This document shows positions 51,301 through 59,132 of a stretch of DNA of 64,000 nt, one piece after another. The stretch spans positions 372,001 to 436,000 of the forward strand of contig NZ_WNKX01000001.1 of NCBI RefSeq assembly GCF_009720745.1. The letters run 5' to 3'. A program made the position numbers and the translations under genes. Every line of letters begins with the position of its first letter. The stretch's first letter is position 1. The stretch comes from Massilia eburnea (lineage in GTDB: Bacteria > Pseudomonadota > Gammaproteobacteria > Burkholderiales > Burkholderiaceae_D). The notes below the pieces were generated by a model. It worked only from the letters and a program-made list of their open reading frames with translations, was not told where the DNA came from and ran no database searches.

Positions 51301-52578
51301 ATGCTGAAAAATTATCTATTGACGGCCTGGAACGTCTTCCAGCGCCGCAAGCTGTTCACCGCCATCAACCTGGCGTGCATCGTACTGACCCTGGTCGTGC
51401 TGCTGGTCGTCACCGCCCTGCTGCAGGAAGCCTTTTACCCTTCCGGCGTGGAGCACCGCAGTAACCGCTTCCTGCAAGTGCACATGCTGGAAGCGACCAA
51501 CGAGAAGATGACGTCCATCAGCCGCAGCCCGCTCGGCTACCGCATCATCGACAAATACCTCAAGCCGATGCCGGGCGTGGAAACGGTGGCCGCGGTCACC
51601 GGCATCGAGCCGACTGCCGTCATCATGAACGGCGCCAGTACCGAAGTGAATATGCGCCACGCCGACGCCGAATACTGGCGCGTGCTGGACTTCAAAGTGC
51701 TGGCCGGCCGCGTACCTAACGATGACGACGTGGCGCAGGGCCGCATGGTTGCCGTACTGGCGCGCTCCATGGCGCTCAAACTGTTTGGCGAGCCCGCGCC
51801 GCTGGGCCGCAAGGTGGGAACGGGCGGCCAGACCTTTACCGTAATCGGCGTGGTGGAGGATGCGCTGCACCTGAACGCCTATGCCGATATGTGGGTGCCT
51901 GTCACCACCTACCCCAATACCACCTACCGCCACCAGATGACAGGCCGTTTCTTCGCCTTGCTGCTGGCGCGCAGCCCCGATGACCTGCCCGCCATCCGCG
52001 CCGAAGTGCAGCGCATTACTGAAAAAATGGATTTCGCGGGCGATCCGGAGTTCACCAAGGGCCAGATGTGGGCCGACAGCAAAATCGACATGTTTGCCCG
52101 TACGCTGACAGGCAGCCACGAGGTCAACTCGGCATCCGGCAGCGTCGTCCCCGGCGTCAAAGGTATCAGCGGCGCCAGCCTGATTCTGGCCGGCGTGAGC
52201 TCGCTGATGTTGCTGTTCATGCTGCTGCCAGCACTGAACCTGGTGAACCTGAATGTTGGCCGCATCATGGAACGCAGCACGGAAATCGGCGTGCGCAAAG
52301 CCTTCGGCGCCAGCAATGCCCAACTGGCCGTGCAACTGGTACTGGAAAACGTGCTGCTTTGCCTGGCCGGCGGCGCCATCGCCCTGGTATTGGCGGCCGG
52401 CGTGCTGTGGTGGCTTGAAGCTGCCGGCCCCATTCCTTACCTGAAGGTCGGCATCAACCTTGCCGTTTTCGGCTGGGGCCTTCTGATTACGATTGTCTTT
52501 GGCGTGCTGTCCGGCGTGGTGCCGGCCTTGAAGATGGCTCGCCTCGACCCTGTCCACGCCTTGAAGGGAGCCGCCTGA
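51301..52578 (+). CDS. FtsX/MacB-type ABC permease 1
   Basis: 425 residues. A first transmembrane helix (about 20-42) is followed by a large periplasmic domain (about 45-280) of MacB_PCD type, then three helices (about 285-305, 335-360 and 380-405) that form the FtsX domain. It starts eight bases after the ATPase stop, and its TGA shares one base with the next ATG. Two different permeases suggest a heterodimeric exporter rather than the MacB homodimer. The substrate could be a peptide, lipid or siderophore. Confidence 0.9.
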   Translation: MLKNYLLTAWNVFQRRKLFTAINLACIVLTLVVLLVVTALLQEAFYPSGVEHRSNRFLQVHMLEATNEKMTSISRSPLGYRIIDKYLKPMPGVETVAAVTGIEPTAVIMNGASTEVNMRHADAEYWRVLDFKVLAGRVPNDDDVAQGRMVAVLARSMALKLFGEPAPLGRKVGTGGQTFTVIGVVEDALHLNAYADMWVPVTTYPNTTYRHQMTGRFFALLLARSPDDLPAIRAEVQRITEKMDFAGDPEFTKGQMWADSKIDMFARTLTGSHEVNSASGSVVPGVKGISGASLILAGVSSLMLLFMLLPALNLVNLNVGRIMERSTEIGVRKAFGASNAQLAVQLVLENVLLCLAGGAIALVLAAGVLWWLEAAGPIPYLKVGINLAVFGWGLLITIVFGVLSGVVPALKMARLDPVHALKGAA

Positions 52579-53780
52579 TGCTGCGTCACCTGCTTAAACT
52601 GACCTGGAAGCGCAAGACGCGCAACATGCTGCTTAGCGTGGAAATCATGCTGGCCTTTGTGATCGTGTTCGCCATCGCCGCCACCGGCGTGCGTTACTGG
52701 CAGCTGTACCACCGTCCGCTCGGCTTCCAGTACCAGGACGTCTGGGCCGTGCAGCTGCAGCCGCCCATGGACAACCGGTTTGCCCGCACCGAGGGCGCAC
52801 ATGACCTCTTCCTGCGCGCGCTGCAGGCGATGCCACAGGTGGAAGACGCGGCACTGACCAATTTCGCGCTGTTCCAGGATTCCAGCATGGTCAGCCGCTT
52901 CAAGGCACCCGATGGCGGTCGCGAAACGCGTAGCAATATGGTAGAAACGAATGACCGGTTCTGGTACACGCTGGGCATGAAACTCGCGGCCGGACGCTGG
53001 CCCTCGGCGCAGGACAACGGCGCCGATGCTGCGCCTGCCGTGGTGAACCGGCGCATGGCGGAGGAACTGTTCCCAGACCGCTCGCCGCTGGGCCAATTGA
53101 TCGTCGCCGAGTCCAGCGATCCCAAAAATGCGGCCCGCTTCCGGATAGTCGGCACGATCGACGATTTCCGCAGTCACGGCGAATTCATGGCGCCGCGCCC
53201 CGTTGTCCTGTTCCGCCAATCGTCGGTTGATGGCAACAAGACCCAGATGACGCTCCTGGTCAAAATGCACCCCGGAACGCCGCGCTCCTTTGAACTGGAC
53301 TTGCAGCGCCAGCTCAAACAAGTGCGCAACGACTGGAGCTACACCATCAATCCGCTGGCCGAACTGCGCACCTCGCAGCTGGCCGAAAAGCTGGTGCCGC
53401 TCAAGATCCTGGCGCTGGTTGCCGTCTTCCTGCTGGCGATGGTGGGTTTCGGCCTGTTCGGCGTGCTGTGGCAGAACACCACGCGCCGCATTCCGGAAAT
53501 CGGCCTGCGGCGCGCCATGGGCGCCACGGCGGCCGGCATTGCGCGCCAGATCGTCACCGAACAACTGCTACTGAGTAGCGTCGCGATGCTGGTGGGACTG
53601 GCCCTGCTGATGCAACTGCCGCTGACAGGTCTTCTTGGAGACGCATTGAACTGGCAGGTGTTTTCCGGGGCTGCGGCCCTTTCAATGGGCGTTATCTATC
53701 TGCTATCCTTGCTGTGCGCGCTGTATCCGGGCTGGCGCGCCAGCCGCCTCCATCCCGCCGCCGCCCTGCACCACGAATAA
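52578..53780 (+). CDS. FtsX/MacB-type ABC permease 2
   Basis: 400 residues with the same plan as permease 1: an N-terminal helix (about 18-38), a periplasmic domain (about 40-270), and three helices (about 283-305, 325-350 and 360-385) including IPEIGLRRAMGATAAGIARQIV, the FtsX coupling region. It is coupled to permease 1 through TGATG. Its gene ends nine bases before the activator gene, so exporter and regulator are one operon. Confidence 0.9.
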   Translation: MLRHLLKLTWKRKTRNMLLSVEIMLAFVIVFAIAATGVRYWQLYHRPLGFQYQDVWAVQLQPPMDNRFARTEGAHDLFLRALQAMPQVEDAALTNFALFQDSSMVSRFKAPDGGRETRSNMVETNDRFWYTLGMKLAAGRWPSAQDNGADAAPAVVNRRMAEELFPDRSPLGQLIVAESSDPKNAARFRIVGTIDDFRSHGEFMAPRPVVLFRQSSVDGNKTQMTLLVKMHPGTPRSFELDLQRQLKQVRNDWSYTINPLAELRTSQLAEKLVPLKILALVAVFLLAMVGFGLFGVLWQNTTRRIPEIGLRRAMGATAAGIARQIVTEQLLLSSVAMLVGLALLMQLPLTGLLGDALNWQVFSGAAALSMGVIYLLSLLCALYPGWRASRLHPAAALHHE

Positions 53781-53789
53781 TAGGAAGAC

Positions 53790-55184
53790 ATGCGCCGTAT
53801 CTTGATTGTTGACGACGACAGCGCCGTACAGGTTTCGCTGCAACTGCTGCTGAAACAGGCGGGCTATGAAGCGCGCTGCTGCGACGATCCGCAGCAGGCC
53901 TTGCAAGCGCTGTCCGCAGGCCAGTTCGACCTGGTGCTGCAGGATATGAACTTTTCCTTGCAAACGAGCGGTGACGAAGGTTTGTCGCTGCTGGCATCGA
54001 TCCGCGCGGCCTACCCGGCCCTGCCGGTGCTGCTGATGACGGCCTGGGGGTCCATTGCGCTGGCCGTGAAAGGCATGCAGGCCGGCGCCGCCAACTTCTT
54101 CACCAAGCCCTGGGACAATGCGCAGTTGCTGGAACTGGTGCGCACCACGCTGGCCGCCGCGCCGCAGCTGGCGGGCGATGGTCCTTCGCGTACGGAGCTG
54201 GACCGGCAGTTCGACTTTTCCGGCATCATCGGGGAGCATCCAAAGCTGCTGCGCGTGCTGGCCACCATCGGCCAGGTCGCGGCCACGCGCGCACCGGTGC
54301 TGATCCTGGGCGAAAGCGGCTGCGGCAAGGAACTGGTGGCCGACGCCATCCACCGCAACAGCCCGCGCGCCGCCCTGACGCCGGTCAAGATCAATATGGG
54401 CGCCATTACCCCCAGCCTGTTCGAGAGCGAGATGTTCGGCCATGTGAAAGGCGCTTTCACCGATGCGCGCAGCGACCGGCGCGGCCATTTCGCCACCGCC
54501 CATGGCAGCACCCTCTTCCTCGACGAAATCGGCGAACTGCAGCGCCCGGACCAGGTCAAGCTGCTGCGCGTGCTGCAGGACCAGACCTTCACGCCGGTAG
54601 GCTCCAGCCGCAGCGAGCAGGCCGACGTGCGGGTGGTTTCCGCCACTAACCGCGAACTGGCGGAAATGGTGGCCGATGGCAGCTTCCGCGAAGACCTGTT
54701 CTATCGCCTGAACCTGATCACCATCCGCCTGCCGGCGCTGCGCGAGCGGCGCAGCGATATACCGCTGCTGGTGCGCCATATTCTTGTCACGGTGGCCAGC
54801 AGCTACGGCCTGCCGCCGGCCAGCGTCACCCAGGCAGCACTGGATTGGCTGGTGGCGCAGCAATGGCCGGGCAATATCCGCCAGTTGCGCCAGACATTGG
54901 AGCGCACCATGCTGCTGGCGGGCCGTCCACAGCTCGACAAGCCGGATTTCATTGCCGCCAGCGCGCATGAAGAAGGCGGCAGCCAGCGCCTCGGCGTGGA
55001 CGGCATGACGCTGGACCAGGTGGAGCGCCTGATGATCAGCAAGGCGATGGAACAGCACCAAGGCAATATCACGCGCGTCGCCACTGCGCTGGGGCTGTCG
55101 CGCGCCGCCCTCTACCGCCGTCTCGAACGGCACGGTATTGGCGCGCCGCCAGAGGCTGAGCCCGTGTCCCACCGGGGTGCCTGA
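53790..55184 (+). CDS. NtrC-family sigma-54-dependent response regulator
   Basis: 464 residues. The receiver domain has phospho-acceptor Asp-52 (LQDMNFS) with Thr-84 and Lys-106 in the usual places. The AAA+ domain (about 142-375) has GESGCGKEL (Walker A), GAFTDA in place of the GAFTGA loop that touches sigma-54, and LFLDEIGEL (Walker B). A Fis-type helix-turn-helix ends the protein (GNITRVATALGLSRAALYRRLERHG). The sequence after RHGIGAPP is encoded by a REP-like inverted repeat that supplies EAEPVSHRGA and the stop. The palindrome at 49280 is its likely site. Confidence 0.93.
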   Translation: MRRILIVDDDSAVQVSLQLLLKQAGYEARCCDDPQQALQALSAGQFDLVLQDMNFSLQTSGDEGLSLLASIRAAYPALPVLLMTAWGSIALAVKGMQAGAANFFTKPWDNAQLLELVRTTLAAAPQLAGDGPSRTELDRQFDFSGIIGEHPKLLRVLATIGQVAATRAPVLILGESGCGKELVADAIHRNSPRAALTPVKINMGAITPSLFESEMFGHVKGAFTDARSDRRGHFATAHGSTLFLDEIGELQRPDQVKLLRVLQDQTFTPVGSSRSEQADVRVVSATNRELAEMVADGSFREDLFYRLNLITIRLPALRERRSDIPLLVRHILVTVASSYGLPPASVTQAALDWLVAQQWPGNIRQLRQTLERTMLLAGRPQLDKPDFIAASAHEEGGSQRLGVDGMTLDQVERLMISKAMEQHQGNITRVATALGLSRAALYRRLERHGIGAPPEAEPVSHRGA

Positions 55185-55210
55185 CCCCATGGTGGGACAC
55201 GGGCTCAGCC
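55154..55210. repeat. REP-like inverted repeat at the activator/kinase junction
   Basis: GGCTGAGCCCGTGTCCCACC (55154-55173) is perfectly inverted at 55191-55210, with a 17-nt centre that itself forms a 5-bp stem (GGGGT/ACCCC). The left arm codes for the last residues of the response regulator; the centre holds its stop (55182-55184) and the kinase ATG (55189). The same 20-bp arm recurs at 56508, so this is a dispersed repeat of the REP/BIME sort. Confidence 0.9.
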
Positions 55211-56505
55211 GTCTGCGCACGCAGCTGTTCGCGTTTCTGGCGGCGCTGCACCTGCTGCTGTTTGCCTTGGCCTTCCTGCAGCTGCGCGAGCGGCCATGGT
55301 TGTTCGTGGCGCTTGAGGCAGTGCTGGTGGCCAGCTTCGTGTTTGGCGTCCGGCTGTTGCGGCGCGCGCTGGAGCCGCTCGGCTATACCCAGCGCCTGCG
55401 CGAACTGCTGCAAGACCAGGATTACGCCGCCCGGCTCCGCCACGACGGCAGCGGCAGCGATGAACTGGGCCAGCTGGTGGCACAGTTCAACGCCCTGCTC
55501 GACACCCTGCACGCAGAACGCCTTCGCATCGGCGAACAGCAAGGCTTCCTCGACCGCCTGCTGGAAGCGACGCCGAGCGCCGTCATCGTATTCGATTTCG
55601 ACGGCAACGTTTCCCTGCTCAATCCCAGCGCGCAGGCGCTGAATCACCGCGACCATTTGCTGCAGCAGATGGAAAGCTTGCCCGATGGCGCCAGCACCAT
55701 GCTGTCCGATCCGGATGGCCGCCGTTATCGCGGCCAGCGCGGACACTTCTTCGACCGCGGTTTCGCGCGCCGCTTCCTGCTGCTGGAAGAACTGACTGAA
55801 GAACTGCAAAGCTCGGAACGCGCGACGTATGAAAAGCTGGTGCGCGTGCTGGGCCATGAAGTGAACAATACAGTGGCCGCCACTGGCTCCGTGCTGGAAT
55901 CGCTGCTGTTCTACCGCCGCCAGTTGGCCGCAAGCGACGGCGAAGACTTCGCCACCGCCATTGGCGCCGTCAAGCGGCGCAACGCCAGCCTGGGCGAATT
56001 CATCGAACGCTTTACCCACGTTGCCAAGCTGCCCGCGCCCGAACTGCGCCCCTGCGCCGTGCAGGATGTGGTGGAAGACATCCTCTACCTGTACCGCGAA
56101 CCGTGCCGCAGCCGAGGCATCAGCATCGGCTGGCGGCGCCGCGACGAAGCCGGCCCGCTACCGCTGGACCGCCACCTGATCGAGCAAGCGCTGCAAAACC
56201 TGGTCAAGAACGCGATGGAGGCGGCACACGCCACGCAGCAGGAAAGCGGCGGCGCTGCTTCAGTGGAGCTGGAACTGGTGCGCGAGCAGGAAGGCCTGCG
56301 GCTGTCTGTCATCGACTCCGGCGCACGCCTGGCCAGCGTACCGGCCAGCCAACTATTCACCCCCTTCTTCAGCACCAAGAAAGGCGGCCAGGGCATCGGC
56401 CTGCTGCTGGTACGCGAAGTGCTGCTGCGCCACGGCTTCGCCCACCGCCTCGCCCCCAACGCCGCCGGCGAAACCAGCTTCGACATCTGGCTCCCCCACG
56501 CCTGA
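55189..56505 (+). CDS. Sensor histidine kinase partner of the NtrC-type activator
   Basis: 438 residues from the ATG at 55189. Two N-terminal helices (about 12-31 and 37-57) with almost no periplasmic loop are followed by a HAMP-like and PAS-like region (about 60-190). His-223 (VLGHEVNNTV, phospho-acceptor), the N box (NLVKNAMEAA) and the G box (KKGGQGIGLLLVREV) complete the kinase. The short loop suggests sensing within the membrane. The first residues, VGHGLSR, come from the REP-like repeat, so its start codon lies in repeat DNA. It should phosphorylate Asp-52 of the adjacent activator. Confidence 0.9.
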   Translation: MVGHGLSRLRTQLFAFLAALHLLLFALAFLQLRERPWLFVALEAVLVASFVFGVRLLRRALEPLGYTQRLRELLQDQDYAARLRHDGSGSDELGQLVAQFNALLDTLHAERLRIGEQQGFLDRLLEATPSAVIVFDFDGNVSLLNPSAQALNHRDHLLQQMESLPDGASTMLSDPDGRRYRGQRGHFFDRGFARRFLLLEELTEELQSSERATYEKLVRVLGHEVNNTVAATGSVLESLLFYRRQLAASDGEDFATAIGAVKRRNASLGEFIERFTHVAKLPAPELRPCAVQDVVEDILYLYREPCRSRGISIGWRRRDEAGPLPLDRHLIEQALQNLVKNAMEAAHATQQESGGAASVELELVREQEGLRLSVIDSGARLASVPASQLFTPFFSTKKGGQGIGLLLVREVLLRHGFAHRLAPNAAGETSFDIWLPHA

Positions 56506-56507
56506 AC

Positions 56508-56627
56508 GGCTGAGCCCGTGTCCCACCCTGGGGTCACACCCGTTTCGGGACACGGCCCCAGCCTTGTGCAATGCCGAGGCCGTGTCCCATTTCGGGTGTG
56601 ACCCCAGGGTGGGACACGGGCTCGGCC
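56508..56627. repeat. Large REP-like inverted repeat after the kinase gene
   Basis: Arms of about 50 bp beginning GGCTGAGCCCGTGTCCCACC pair with 56578-56627 around a short centre with few mismatches. It starts three bases after the kinase stop and is followed by CTTTTC, so it could also terminate transcription. The first 20 bp equal the arm of 55154-55210. The rest of the gap to 56710 shows nothing else. Confidence 0.85.
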
Positions 56628-56710
56628 TTTTCGGGGTGCGGGCGATCGTGTGCCATCCCGTCCCGGCATCGCTTACCATAGGCTTTTGACTATCCGCCGA
56701 AAGGTCTGCG

Positions 56711-57475
56711 ATGGAGCAAAAATGGCCGCAACAGGTTTGGCTGGTACGTCATGGCCAGAGCGCGGGCAACGTCGCACGCGACGCCGCCACGGCTGCCAAA
56801 GAGTTGCTGATCGATATTGCTGAACGCGATGTCGATGTCCCGCTTTCCGAACTGGGTATGCGTCAAGCCGATGCGCTGGCGCAATGGTTCGCGGCCTTGC
56901 CGCCCGGGCAGCAGCCCAATGTCGTGCTGTATTCCCCTTACCTGCGTGCCCGCGCTACCGCCCAGGCGGTGCTGCAATGCCTGGGTCCGGAAGACATGCT
57001 GGCTGTGGTCGCCGATGAACGCTTGCGCGAAAAAGAATTCGGCGTCACAGATCGCCTGACTTCGCTGGGCATTTCTCGGAAATATCCGGAACTGGCGGAA
57101 CAGCGCAAGCACGTCGGCAAATTCTATTTCCGGCCGCCGGGCGGGGAGAGCTGGTGCGACGTGATCCTGCGCCTGCGCAGCGTACTCGACACCATTACCC
57201 GCGAGTACCGGCGCGAGCGTGTGCTGATCATTGGCCATCAGGTCATCGTCAATTGCTTCCGCTACCTGTTCGAGCGGATGGATGAGGAAACGATCCTCGC
57301 CATTGACCGCGCCGCCGACGTGCCGAACTGCGGCGTCACTTCCTACCAGTTCGATCCGCAGGCCGGCAAGCGCGGCAAGCTGATGCTGGAGCTGGAAAAC
57401 TTCGTCGCGCCGCTGAAGGAAAGCGGCACGCCGGTCACCGACAAGCCGGACCTGCCGTCCGCACCGAAGCCATGA
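56711..57475 (+). CDS. Histidine phosphatase family protein
   Basis: 254 residues. The RHG signature is VWLVRHGQSAGN with phospho-acceptor His-14; the second histidine is in VLIIGHQVIVNCFRYL. YSPYLRARATAQAV contains the phosphate-binding arginine. The family includes phosphoglycerate mutases and broad phosphatases; length and motifs suggest a phosphatase of uncertain substrate. Its stop overlaps the next ATG (ATGA), so it is coupled to the NAD(P)HX dehydratase. Confidence 0.88.
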   Translation: MEQKWPQQVWLVRHGQSAGNVARDAATAAKELLIDIAERDVDVPLSELGMRQADALAQWFAALPPGQQPNVVLYSPYLRARATAQAVLQCLGPEDMLAVVADERLREKEFGVTDRLTSLGISRKYPELAEQRKHVGKFYFRPPGGESWCDVILRLRSVLDTITREYRRERVLIIGHQVIVNCFRYLFERMDEETILAIDRAADVPNCGVTSYQFDPQAGKRGKLMLELENFVAPLKESGTPVTDKPDLPSAPKP

Positions 57476-58398
57476 GCAGCGCTGAACCGCTCGACCTCAA
57501 CCCTGCCCTGCTGCGCCGCTGGCCCTTGCCGCAGCCCGGTTTCGATGGCGACAAAGAGGCGCGGGGCCATGTGCTGATCGTGGCCGGTTCGGCGGAAATG
57601 CCCGGCGCCGCCATGCTCGCAGGCGAAGCGGCCTTGCGTGCAGGCGCCGGCAAACTGACCATTGCCACCGCTGCCAGCATTGCTCCGCAGGTGGGCGCGG
57701 CAATTCCGGAAGCGCGGGTGATCGGCCTTGGCGAGACCTCCGCGCACGGCTTCCTGGCCGACAGCGCGCGCCGCCTAGGTGACCTGGCGGGCAAAGCGGA
57801 TGCCCTGCTGGTGGGTCCCGGCATGCAGGATGAAGGCGCCTGCGTCGAGCTGGTACATCAGCTGCTGGAACGTTTTGAGGGCATCCGTACGGTGCTCGAT
57901 GCCACCGGCATGTGCGCGGTCCATCCGCGCGGCGAGCCGCACCTGCTGGATGAAACGGTCGATTGGGAGCAGTTCCGCTTCCCATCGCCGGTGCTGTTGA
58001 CGCCCCATGCCGGCGAACTGGCGCGGTTGACTGGCGCCGAGCGCCGCAGCATCGAACAGGAACCCCATCGCGCTGCACTTTCCTCCGCTGAACGCTGGAA
58101 CGCCGTCGTCGCGCTGAAAGGCGCCACCACGGTCCTGGCGGCGCCGGATGGCAAGGTGTGGCAATACCAGGGCGGCAATGCCGGCCTGGCCATTTCCGGC
58201 TCGGGGGATGTCCTTGCCGGCATCATCGTTGGATTGCTCGGCCGTGGCGCCACGCTGGAACAGGCTGCGGCCTGGGGCGTGGTACTGCATGGAGCAGCCG
58301 GCGAACAACTGGCGCTGCGCTGCGGCCCGCTGGGCTACCTGGCGCGCGAAATCGCAGCTGAAGTACCTGCCTTGCTGCGGGTACTGGCTGCCCCTTGA
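57472..58398 (+). CDS. nnrD: ADP-dependent NAD(P)H-hydrate dehydratase
   Basis: 308 residues with the ribokinase-like fold of the YjeF C-terminal domain. GHVLIVAGSAEMPGAAMLAGEAALRAGAG, VLLTPHAGELARL and NAGLAISGSGDVLAGII (catalytic Asp in SGSGD) are characteristic. It repairs hydrated NADH and NADPH with ADP as phosphate donor. Normally it is fused to, or near, an epimerase (NnrE), which is not here. Overlaps the histidine phosphatase gene by ATGA. Confidence 0.92.
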   Translation: MSSAEPLDLNPALLRRWPLPQPGFDGDKEARGHVLIVAGSAEMPGAAMLAGEAALRAGAGKLTIATAASIAPQVGAAIPEARVIGLGETSAHGFLADSARRLGDLAGKADALLVGPGMQDEGACVELVHQLLERFEGIRTVLDATGMCAVHPRGEPHLLDETVDWEQFRFPSPVLLTPHAGELARLTGAERRSIEQEPHRAALSSAERWNAVVALKGATTVLAAPDGKVWQYQGGNAGLAISGSGDVLAGIIVGLLGRGATLEQAAAWGVVLHGAAGEQLALRCGPLGYLAREIAAEVPALLRVLAAP

Positions 58399-58411
58399 AA
58401 GGAATTGAAAA

Positions 58412-58789
58412 ATGATCACTTTGAACAAATTGAGCGCCCTCATGCTGGGCGCAGCATTGGCTGCCGGCGTGGGCGGTTGCAAGAAGCATTCGGAAGACAT
58501 CCAACCCGCACCGGTGACCACGCCGAATACGGCTACGCCGACCACCACGACGCCGCCAGCTGCCGAGCCAGCCCCGGTAACGCCGCCACCAGCGACGCCG
58601 GCTCCAGACACTACACCGCCTGCCGGGGGCGCCACCCCAGGCACCAGTGGCACCAGTGGCACCAGTGGCACGAGCGGAACCAGCGGAACCAGCGGCACCC
58701 AGGGCACGACCGGCGCCGGCCAACCGCCTTCGACCGCACCTGACCGCGTCGACCAGAAAGAGCCACGCGACCGCCGCCCAACCTATTAA
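58412..58789 (+). CDS. Low-complexity putative lipoprotein with GTS repeats
   Basis: 125 residues with a lipoprotein signal (LMLGAALAAGVGGC; Cys near residue 23). The remainder is Pro/Thr/Ala-rich, followed by tandem Gly-Thr-Ser triplets encoded by a 9-bp DNA repeat, and a charged tail (DRVDQKEPRDRR). Such sequences usually form flexible extended linkers on the cell surface or in the periplasm. It starts 13 bp after nnrD. A second, similar lipoprotein follows. Confidence 0.65.
   Translation: MITLNKLSALMLGAALAAGVGGCKKHSEDIQPAPVTTPNTATPTTTTPPAAEPAPVTPPPATPAPDTTPPAGGATPGTSGTSGTSGTSGTSGTSGTQGTTGAGQPPSTAPDRVDQKEPRDRRPTY
58640..58702. repeat. 9-bp tandem repeat inside the lipoprotein gene
   Basis: Seven units of the form GGCACCAGT (with small changes later) encode GTS six times, then GTQ. 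The number of units can change by slipped-strand replication without breaking the frame. Confidence 0.9.
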
Positions 58790-58804
58790 ACCGGAGGCAT
58801 CCAC

Positions 58805-59128
58805 ATGCAGATATTCCGCCATGCGGGCGCCCTGACGATGGGCGTCCTGCTGGCTGCGGCATTACCAGCCTGCAGCAAGCACAATGCCGAAAGCCCGGCC
58901 AATCCACCCACCGGCGTGGCGACCAAAGCGACGCCCGATACCGGCGGCACCGGCACCGAGCAACCCAGCCTGCCCGCAACAGGGGCCAGTCCCTCCGACA
59001 GTGGCAATCACCCCGCTACGCAAGGCACGGCGCCGGCGGTGCCCAGCGGCGGCGCCGCGCCTGCCAACGGCCCTGCAACAACGCCCGGCTCCTCGCCGCC
59101 GGCCAGCGGCAAGCAGCCGGGCACGTAG
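58805..59128 (+). CDS. Second low-complexity putative lipoprotein
   Basis: 107 residues with a lipoprotein signal (GVLLAAALPAC; Cys near residue 23). The rest is Gly/Ala/Pro/Ser/Thr-rich, without a recognisable domain. The CSKHNAES start parallels CKKHSED in the preceding lipoprotein, suggesting a duplicated pair. Starts 15 bp after it and ends 4 bp before the convergent isoamylase. Confidence 0.6.
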   Translation: MQIFRHAGALTMGVLLAAALPACSKHNAESPANPPTGVATKATPDTGGTGTEQPSLPATGASPSDSGNHPATQGTAPAVPSGGAAPANGPATTPGSSPPASGKQPGT

Positions 59129-59132
59129 CGGC

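Noticed and set aside
58640..58702. Short tandem repeat as a CRISPR array
   Set aside because: Units are 9 bp with no spacers and are in frame within a coding region.
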